In this document: positions 15,110 through 19,442 of the stretch, one piece after another | Numbering within the stretch: the stretch's first letter is position 1 | How the letters are laid out: every line of letters begins with the position of its first letter | Source: Treponema sp. UBA1233 | Lineage (GTDB): Bacteria; Spirochaetota; Spirochaetia; Treponematales; Treponemataceae | Direction: 5' to 3' | NCBI GenBank assembly: GCA_002309305.1 | Contig: DBWR01000034.1 | Span: 1-19,442 of the forward strand | DNA length: 19,442 bases | Position numbers and translations under genes: made by a program | Notes under the pieces: model-generated | The model's input: the letters and a program-made list of their open reading frames with translations, nothing else | The model's database searches: none | What the model was told of the DNA's origin: nothing

Positions 15110-15157
15110 AATGATATCATTTTTTATCACGCGGATTCGAAATGTCTACGACATTTC
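15110..15157. repeat. two perfect palindromes
   Basis: AATGATATCATT (15110-15121) is a 12-base perfect palindrome, and GAAATGTC-TAC-GACATTTC (15139-15157) is an 8-bp inverted repeat with a three-base loop. They lie between the divergent methyltransferase and L7/L12-domain lipoprotein genes. They could be operators or part of a dispersed intergenic repeat; neither is followed by a T-run in a way that suggests a terminator. Confidence 0.6.
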
Positions 15158-15235
15158 TTTAAAGGATATGTCTTTCCCTCTTTCTTTTGTTTATTTATAG
15201 TACAAAATTTTTGTGGGTATTTCTAAATCAAACCC

Positions 15236-15265
15236 TTGACAGAAAAGTTGATATACTTTTAAGAT
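15236..15265 (+). promoter_or_regulatory. promoter for L7/L12-domain lipoprotein
   Basis: TTGACA (15236-15241), 18-bp spacer, TAAGAT (15260-15265), six bases before the ATG. An alternative is the extended -10 TGATATACT (15249-15257). Either reading gives a leader of 0-8 bases with no Shine-Dalgarno. Confidence 0.55.
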
Positions 15266-15271
15266 AAATTC

Positions 15272-15841
15272 ATGAAAAGAGTTCTTATTTTTTTAATTAT
15301 TTTTTCCCTTTTTATGGGATGCAAACAAGAAGTTTCAAATTCTACAGACCAGAATGTAGAAGAACAAACAGAGTTTACAGTTATTCTTGATAGCTTTGAA
15401 GCTTCTAAAAAGATTGCTGTAATAAAAGCTGTTCGAGCAATCACAGGTCTAGGTTTGGGAGAGGCAAAAGCTCTTGTTGAAGGAGCTCCACAGGTGCTTG
15501 TAGAAAATGTTTCCAAATCTGAGGCGGATGCTATAATTGAGGATATCAAAGCGGCTGGTGGAGTTGCAATTATCAAGGGGTACAAACAAAAAGTTTCAAA
15601 TCCCGAAGATCAAAATATAAATGGACAAACAGGGGTTACAGTTATTCTTGATAGCTTTGACGCTTCTAAAAAGATTGCTGTGATAAAAGCTGTTCGAGCA
15701 ATCACAGGTCTAGGTTTGGGAGAGGCAAAAGCTCTTGTTGAAGGAGCTCCACAGGTACTTGTAGAAAATGTTTCCAAATCTGAGGCAGATAATATAATTA
15801 AGGATATAAAAAACGCTGGTGGTGTTGCAATTATTAAATAA
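15272..15841 (+). CDS. lipoprotein with two ribosomal L7/L12 C-terminal domains
   Basis: The 189-residue product starts MKRVLIFLIIFSLFMGC with lipobox Cys17, so it should be exported and lipid-anchored. The mature protein is two copies of one 87-residue unit. Each unit has a short polar linker (KQEVSNSTDQNVEEQ / KQKVSNPEDQNINGQ) and a ~68-residue domain (35-102 and 122-189) that matches the C-terminal domain of ribosomal protein L7/L12, including KIAVIKAVRAITGLGLGEAK and LVEGAPQVLVENVSKSEA. In L7/L12 this domain binds translation factors in the cytoplasm; the N-terminal ribosome-binding domain is absent here. The two domains are almost identical. Function outside the cytoplasm is unknown. The first possible Shine-Dalgarno is missing, so the mRNA may be leaderless or nearly so. 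Confidence 0.9.
   Translation: MKRVLIFLIIFSLFMGCKQEVSNSTDQNVEEQTEFTVILDSFEASKKIAVIKAVRAITGLGLGEAKALVEGAPQVLVENVSKSEADAIIEDIKAAGGVAIIKGYKQKVSNPEDQNINGQTGVTVILDSFDASKKIAVIKAVRAITGLGLGEAKALVEGAPQVLVENVSKSEADNIIKDIKNAGGVAIIK
15320..15841 (+). repeat. 261-bp tandem duplication inside the lipoprotein gene
   Basis: Unit 1 is 15320-15580 and unit 2 is 15581-15841 (the second includes the stop codon). Long stretches are identical, for example around 15446 and 15707, with third-position and scattered differences; the linker parts have diverged most. The unit begins exactly at the lipobox cysteine codon (TGC), which is TAC in the second copy. Copy number could vary by slippage or recombination. Confidence 0.92.
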
Positions 15842-16062
15842 TTGTTCCCCTGGTATTGTCCTGATGAGTCATAAACAATAACCTCTCCATTCCCATTTGC
15901 TAAAAAACTGAAGTTGCAGGAAAAAACAAAATATATGGCACAAGTCTGGATTGTGTGGTAGAATGGAAGTATTGACTGAACCTGATTCGTGCGATGTCTT
16001 GTATGGTCCAGCGCTCTGGGGCGGGGTCAGTGATTTTTTGACTTAAAATGTGAGGATTATAG
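15842..16062. other. intergenic region before GH95 gene
   Basis: No intact gene. An AT palindrome CAATTATT-A-AATAATTG overlaps the lipoprotein stop. A long-range pairing of ACTGAACC (15975-15982) with GGGGTCAGT (16023-16031), followed by T's, may be a weak terminator. On the minus strand, 15842-15940 reads in one frame SFLANGNGEVIVYDSSGQ, which looks like a fragment of a decayed gene. No convincing promoter for the GH95 gene was found. Confidence 0.4.
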
Positions 16063-18474
16063 ATGAATACGTTGTGGTATAATCAGCCGGCTAAGGATTG
16101 GAATGAAGCTCTGCCTGTGGGAAACGGACGCATTGGGGCAATGGTCTACGGAAGGCCGGGGCATGAAATCATTCAGTTGAACGAAGAGTCTGTATGGTCT
16201 GGATGCCGTCATGACCGCAACAACAGGAATGCAAGGGAAAACCTGGGCAAAATCAGGGAATTAATCTCTCAGGGGCAGATTCAGAAGGCACAGGAGCTGG
16301 CATTTGAGTCAATGAGCGGAACTCCAACCGAGCAAAGCGCCTACCAGACTGCCGGGGAACTTCACATTGACTGTTATACGCCGGAAAACCCCGGAATTAC
16401 CGGCCCGACACCTGATACCGGACTGGAATTCCAAAACTGCACAGCATACCGCCGGGAACTGGATTTGGAAACGGCAATTGCGACAACCACATTCAACTCT
16501 GAGACAAGCGTCCCCAGCACTGCCATTTTTTCCAGAAACACAAGGGGAAGCAGCATAAGCTATACCCGCGAAGTATTTGCATCAAGGGCGATGGACGTAC
16601 TCATCATTCATTTTAGCGCAAACACCCCCAAAAGCATAAATTTCAGGGCATGGCTCGACAGGGGAATCTACGCGGGACGATATTATTCTATTGAAAAAGA
16701 TACGCTCATAATGCAGGACAGCCACGGAATTCCGTTTACCGTTATGGCAACGGCCGTATCTTCGGGGGGAACCGTCCGTACCTGTGGTGGAACAATAATC
16801 GTAGAGGGAGCTGATGATGTAACCCTCTTTGTGGACATTCAGACTGCATACAGGAAAAAGCATTATGCTAAAAAGGGCGGAAACCTTTCTCGCGGAAACA
16901 AGGGGCTATTGCGTTTTTGTACGGACAGGGCGCTGAAAAAAATCTGCTTTGCTTCTAGCGGAGTCTATCAGAACATCAAGGCATACCATGTAAGCGATTC
17001 TTCCAGAAAATTCAAGAAGATTTCTCTGGATTTGACAAGCGGCTTAAAGGAAAACAATGCGGAGGAGCTCTCAATACCAACCGACGAACTCCTGGTAAAA
17101 CATCCCGACAGCCCGGCACTTGCGGAACTGTACTGGAACTACTCTCGCTATCTTATGTTGTCCAGCAGCTCAAAGCCGGGAACCCTGCCAGCAACCCTTC
17201 AGGGCATCTGGAATGGAGAGATTGATCCGCCGTGGGGAAGCCGATATACGGTAAACATCAACACGGAAATGAACTATTGGCCGGCCGGAATGTGCAGGCT
17301 TTTGGAATGTGAAAAACCTCTGTTCAACCTTCTGAAGAGGGCATACAAAAACGGAAAGCAGACTGCGCGCATCATGTACGGTTCTGACGGATATGTGATT
17401 CACCACAACACCGACATTTGGGGGGATACGGCTCCACAGGGAAACTGGATTCCAGGCTCCTACTGGCCGATGGGTGCTGCATGGCTTGCAACCCATATCA
17501 GGGATTATTATGAGTATACTCTGGACAGGAAGTTTCTAAAGAAGAATTTCAAGTACATGGTTCGGGCCTGTGAGTTTTTTCAGGATACGATGGTTCCATC
17601 CGCAGACGGCAAATACCTTGTGGTTTCCCCGACAGTCTCTCCGGAAAACAGCTTTGCTCTGGCCGACGGTCAAAAGGGCAGTTTCTGTGCGGGCTGTGAT
17701 ATGGACAACCGCATTTTGGAACATCTTGTAAGCACCACAATACAGTCAGCCCTGGATTTGGGAAAACTGGAAACGGATCCAATCGTGCTAGGACTAAAAC
17801 AGATGCTGAAGAAAATTGAAGGACCAGTGGTAAAGGACGACGGTACCTTGAGGGAATGGCCAGTTGAATGTACCGAAACCGAACCGGGGCACAGGCACTT
17901 AAGCCATCTGTACGGCCTCTACCCGGGAAACAGCATAAACATCCACCGCACTCCGGAACTTGCAAAGGCAGCCGAAAAATCAATACGAAAAAGGGTTGAA
18001 AACGGCTCCGGTCAGACAGGCTGGTCACTGGCATGGATCATGAACTTCTGGGCATCACTTGAAAAAAGTGAAGATACCGCTTCCTGCCTGAAGGAACTCT
18101 TTGAAAAATCCACTTATCTGAACCTTCTGGACAAGCATCCTCCGTTCCAGATTGACGGCAATTTTGGAACTCTTGCCGCCATGACAAGAATGATTGTTCA
18201 AAGTGAAGTGGTGGACGGGATTGTCGTAATTGAGCTGCTTCCGGCCCTTCCTAAGAAATGGGAGAGCGGTTCGCTTAAAAATGTAGCAGTAAAGGGAAAT
18301 TTGAGCATGGACATTTCCTGGAAAGGCGGAACAATCGAATCCGCGCTTTTGTACGCAAGATCCGGCAGCACGTATATGGAATCGGTTGAGATTTACTATC
18401 AGGACCGCATGTACAAGGCCCCGCTGACCGACGGCAAACTGGACATAAAGAACATCTTGCCAACAACAATATGA
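16063..18474 (+). CDS. GH95 family glycoside hydrolase (alpha-L-fucosidase type)
   Basis: GH95 enzymes remove alpha-1,2-linked L-fucose (some act on L-galactose) by inversion. The 803-residue product has the whole family layout: N-terminal beta domain starting LWYNQPAKDWNEALPVGNGR with LNEESVWSG, a linker, the (alpha/alpha)6 barrel, and a C-terminal beta domain. Counterparts of the catalytic residues of Bifidobacterium AfcA can be located: N398 and N400 in NINTEMNYWP, E528 in SPTVSPENS, and D698 in FQIDGNFG. There is no signal peptide, so the enzyme acts in the cytoplasm on imported small glycans. GAGG lies seven bases before the ATG. It stands alone, with no transporter or fucose-catabolism genes alongside, so its substrate source is not shown here. 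Confidence 0.94.
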   Translation: MNTLWYNQPAKDWNEALPVGNGRIGAMVYGRPGHEIIQLNEESVWSGCRHDRNNRNARENLGKIRELISQGQIQKAQELAFESMSGTPTEQSAYQTAGELHIDCYTPENPGITGPTPDTGLEFQNCTAYRRELDLETAIATTTFNSETSVPSTAIFSRNTRGSSISYTREVFASRAMDVLIIHFSANTPKSINFRAWLDRGIYAGRYYSIEKDTLIMQDSHGIPFTVMATAVSSGGTVRTCGGTIIVEGADDVTLFVDIQTAYRKKHYAKKGGNLSRGNKGLLRFCTDRALKKICFASSGVYQNIKAYHVSDSSRKFKKISLDLTSGLKENNAEELSIPTDELLVKHPDSPALAELYWNYSRYLMLSSSSKPGTLPATLQGIWNGEIDPPWGSRYTVNINTEMNYWPAGMCRLLECEKPLFNLLKRAYKNGKQTARIMYGSDGYVIHHNTDIWGDTAPQGNWIPGSYWPMGAAWLATHIRDYYEYTLDRKFLKKNFKYMVRACEFFQDTMVPSADGKYLVVSPTVSPENSFALADGQKGSFCAGCDMDNRILEHLVSTTIQSALDLGKLETDPIVLGLKQMLKKIEGPVVKDDGTLREWPVECTETEPGHRHLSHLYGLYPGNSINIHRTPELAKAAEKSIRKRVENGSGQTGWSLAWIMNFWASLEKSEDTASCLKELFEKSTYLNLLDKHPPFQIDGNFGTLAAMTRMIVQSEVVDGIVVIELLPALPKKWESGSLKNVAVKGNLSMDISWKGGTIESALLYARSGSTYMESVEIYYQDRMYKAPLTDGKLDIKNILPTTI

Positions 18475-18530
18475 TTAGCAGTTGATTATGACAAATTAAA
18501 GAATTCTTCATAAAAAATCTGAATTTACTC

Positions 18531-18559
18531 TTGTTTTTTACTTGAAGTAGGAGTATATT
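18531..18559 (+). promoter_or_regulatory. promoter for antitoxin RNA
   Basis: TTGTTT (18531-18536), 17-bp spacer, TATATT (18554-18559). Predicted start near 18566. No reading frame follows, in agreement with a non-coding transcript. Confidence 0.65.
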
Positions 18560-18561
18560 AC

Positions 18562-18592
18562 AAAAAAGGCATACGCAATCTAGCGTCTTGCC
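18562..18592 (-). terminator. intrinsic terminator of toxin mRNA
   Basis: On the minus strand, the GGCA/TGCC and ACGC/GCGT stem (18592-18568) is followed by six T (complement of A 18562-18567). This ends the toxin mRNA beyond the whole antitoxin gene. Confidence 0.6.
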
Positions 18593-18666
18593 TCCATGTG
18601 TATTAGTCCATGAGGACTAAAGCTCGCCACAAAGGGTTGAAGCTAGGTGGCGGGCTATTTTTTTTT
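18566..18666 (+). ncRNA. putative antisense antitoxin RNA (type I system)
   Basis: Predicted RNA of about 100 nt between a promoter and an intrinsic terminator. It folds into three hairpins: GGCA..ACGC/GCGT..TGCC (18568-18592), TTAGTCC-ATGA-GGACTAA (18603-18620) and the terminator stem (18621-18656) with a UUGA U-turn-type motif (YUNR) in its 16-base loop. It is antisense to the last codons and the 3' untranslated part of the toxin mRNA. In addition, TGCCTCC at 18589-18595 is a direct repeat of 18766-18772, so this RNA can also pair with the toxin's Shine-Dalgarno (GGAGGCA). This dual contact, at the 3' overlap and at the ribosome-binding site through direct repeats, recalls the par (Fst/RNAII) and BsrG/SR4 systems. 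Confidence 0.65.
18621..18666 (+). terminator. intrinsic terminator of antitoxin RNA
   Basis: AGCTCGCCAC (18621-18630) pairs over ten positions (one G-T) with GTGGCGGGCT (18647-18656), followed by A and nine T. The T-run, read on the other strand, encodes the lysine tail of the toxin. Confidence 0.85.
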
Positions 18667-18762
18667 CTTACGTTTCTTTCTCTTTTTGGAAAGGCGCGTA
18701 ATTATGTCAATTAAAAGTTGAACCGCTGTAAACAGCAAATCCAAGAACTCATAACGACTCAT
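18655..18762 (-). CDS. type I toxin-like membrane peptide (Hol_Tox/BsrG-like)
   Basis: A 35-residue peptide too short for standard gene calling. ATG 18762 has a perfect AGGAGG (18773-18768) five bases upstream. It starts MSRYEFLDLLFTAVQLL, continues with a hydrophobic helix to about residue 24 (one membrane span), and ends in a strongly basic tail SKKRKKRKKKK before TAG. The pattern M(S/T)xYExL + single span + Lys tail is that of the Firmicutes 'putative holin-like toxin' family and of B. subtilis BsrG/TxpA, whose members depolarise or damage the membrane and are silenced by antisense RNA. An antisense RNA gene overlaps its 3' end. The 5' untranslated region is predicted at ~83 bases, from a -10-like TATATT near 18857-18852. 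Identity as a toxin is inferred from form and context. Confidence 0.75.
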   Translation of the reverse strand: MSRYEFLDLLFTAVQLLIDIITRLSKKRKKRKKKK

Positions 18763-18845
18763 AGCTGCCTCCTAATCTTACGTAATCCGCTCCGATTCCT
18801 CAGAACGATTGTATTTAGGAAGCAAGACCACCAATGATTGCGAAT

Positions 18846-18957
18846 GCCTCTAATATATAACTGGTGTCGACCCCCACTGTTTTTTACAAAAAATTCAAAA
18901 TTTTTTCATATTTTTGTATAAAACCATAGGGGCTGACACTAATTATATTATAGAGAC
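18846..18957. promoter_or_regulatory. mirrored promoter motif between toxin and Rpn gene
   Basis: A 32-base motif occurs twice in opposite orientation: minus strand 18877-18846 and plus strand 18926-18957, identical at 23 of 32 positions without gaps. Shared core: GGGG, two variable bases, GACAC, then A and TTATAT, then TAGAG. Each copy has a -10-like box (TATATT) but no -35 hexamer at the normal distance, where the G-run lies instead. The 48-base spacer is very AT-rich. One copy points to the toxin and the other to the Rpn-family gene, so a shared regulator or sigma factor is plausible. Confidence 0.6.
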
Positions 18958-19000
18958 TTTTAGAAGTCCCATATCTTATGATTGGCAAGGAGGGCAAAAC

Positions 19001-19442
19001 ATGCCTAACGAAATTACACCATCAGGAACAGTGAATCACTATAAGGACCGACTCTTTATTTTCATCTTCGGGAAAGATAATGATCAGAGCAAGAAATGGA
19101 GGCTGGACCTGTACAATGCGCTAAGGGGTACCAACTATACTGACCCCAACGCACTGGAGCTGAATACCATCGAGAACGTAATCTACCTTACGATGCGGAA
19201 CGACGTCTCATTCCTCGTGGACTCACAGATGACCCTGTTCGAACAGCAGAGTACCTTCAACCCAAACATGCCGTTAAGGGGACTAATGTATTTTGCACAA
19301 CTATATCAGATGCACCTGGCCAAACAGGGACGACACCTTTTCAGGACAAGCATAGTCAAAATTCCGAATCCACAATTCATAGTCCTTTACAACGGTACAA
19401 GGGAAACTGATGACAAGGAGTTCCTCAAGTTATCTGATGCAT
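19001..19442 (+). CDS. Rpn-family (PD-(D/E)XK) nuclease/transposase-like protein, N-terminal part
   Basis: ATG 19001 follows AAGGAGGG by six bases; 147 residues are present and the gene runs off the window. The N-terminus (NHYKDRLFIFIFGK, KKWRLDLYNALRGTNYTDP) and the core match the Rpn/PD-(D/E)XK family. The likely active-site residues are D68 in MRNDVSFLV and E81-x-Q83 in LFEQQSTFNPNMP; PQFIVLYNG (124-132) is the next conserved strand. Members are recombination-promoting or defence nucleases, often numerous in Treponema. The tail fragments at 1-644 belong to the same family, but as the C-terminus is missing here, no direct comparison is possible. It is divergent from the toxin gene and carries one copy of the mirrored promoter motif. 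Confidence 0.88.
   Translation, partial: MPNEITPSGTVNHYKDRLFIFIFGKDNDQSKKWRLDLYNALRGTNYTDPNALELNTIENVIYLTMRNDVSFLVDSQMTLFEQQSTFNPNMPLRGLMYFAQLYQMHLAKQGRHLFRTSIVKIPNPQFIVLYNGTRETDDKEFLKLSDA

Noticed and set aside
15022..15120. N-terminal extension of the methyltransferase to 15120
   Set aside because: The added residues are basic and low in family character, and the region contains a consensus promoter ending just before the inner ATG.
15259..15585. Minus-strand 108-aa frame under the L7/L12-domain lipoprotein
   Set aside because: Antisense of the repeated domain; the plus-strand frame has the lipobox and clear homology.
15858..15880. CTGATGAG hammerhead core-like sequence
   Set aside because: No stem II and no following GAAA; a chance match.
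15936..15955. TGGCAC as a sigma54 -24 element
   Set aside because: The -12 position reads TGGA where TTGC/TGC is required.
18597..18625. Hammerhead ribozyme-like stem: GTCC-ATGA-GGAC followed by TAAA
   Set aside because: Stem II looks right, but the core CTGATGA is replaced by TGTATTA and GAAA by TAAA. Without the invariant core it cannot be a working hammerhead; the hairpin is better explained as part of the antitoxin RNA.
1..19442. CRISPR arrays, tRNA or rRNA genes, insertion sequences with terminal repeats
   Set aside because: No spaced repeats, cloverleaf sequences or IS-type terminal inverted repeats were seen on reading both strands.

Overview
The window looks like chromosomal DNA of a Treponema-type spirochaete. 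The case rests on an archaeal/eukaryotic-type phenylalanyl-tRNA synthetase alpha subunit (a known spirochaete trait), an M23 peptidase - bactofilin - YaaR - YaaT operon, a porin ending in phenylalanine, several lipoproteins with loose spirochaetal lipoboxes, and Rpn-family (PD-(D/E)XK) genes at both edges. Species cannot be fixed from the sequence alone.

Layout. (1) 1-644 (+): tail of an Rpn-family gene, then a frameshifted second copy of the 3' end interrupted by a small palindromic insert that brings its own Shine-Dalgarno. (2) 726-2881 (-): a tiny membrane peptide, a lipoprotein and a porin whose 5' end appears to be missing. (3) 2981-10993 (-): pheS, then a tightly packed run, read in transcription order tatD - dusB - large cytoplasmic conserved protein - GAF/GGDEF - rhomboid - two secreted proteins, driven by a good promoter at 11099-11127. 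(4) 11218-14300 (+): a divergent promoter and the M23 - bactofilin - YaaR - YaaT operon, probably concerned with cell shape and envelope. (5) 14293-15021 (-): a SAM methyltransferase with a promoter that predicts a leaderless mRNA. (6) 15272-15841 (+): a lipoprotein made of two nearly identical copies of the ribosomal protein L7/L12 C-terminal domain. (7) 16063-18474 (+): a cytoplasmic GH95 alpha-fucosidase-type enzyme. (8) 18531-18860: an unannotated type I toxin-antitoxin locus, with a 35-residue membrane peptide read on the minus strand and an overlapping antisense RNA on the plus strand. (9) 19001-end (+): the N-terminal part of a second Rpn-family protein, divergent from the toxin and sharing a mirrored promoter motif with it.

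The strongest candidates for something new are the type I toxin-antitoxin module (a 35-aa Hol_Tox/BsrG-like peptide, with an antisense RNA whose terminator U-run is the antisense of the peptide's poly-lysine tail) and the secreted tandem L7/L12-domain lipoprotein. Housekeeping genes fill the middle; the two edges and the 15.1-16 kb area are accessory. All calls come from reading the sequence; no searches were run.
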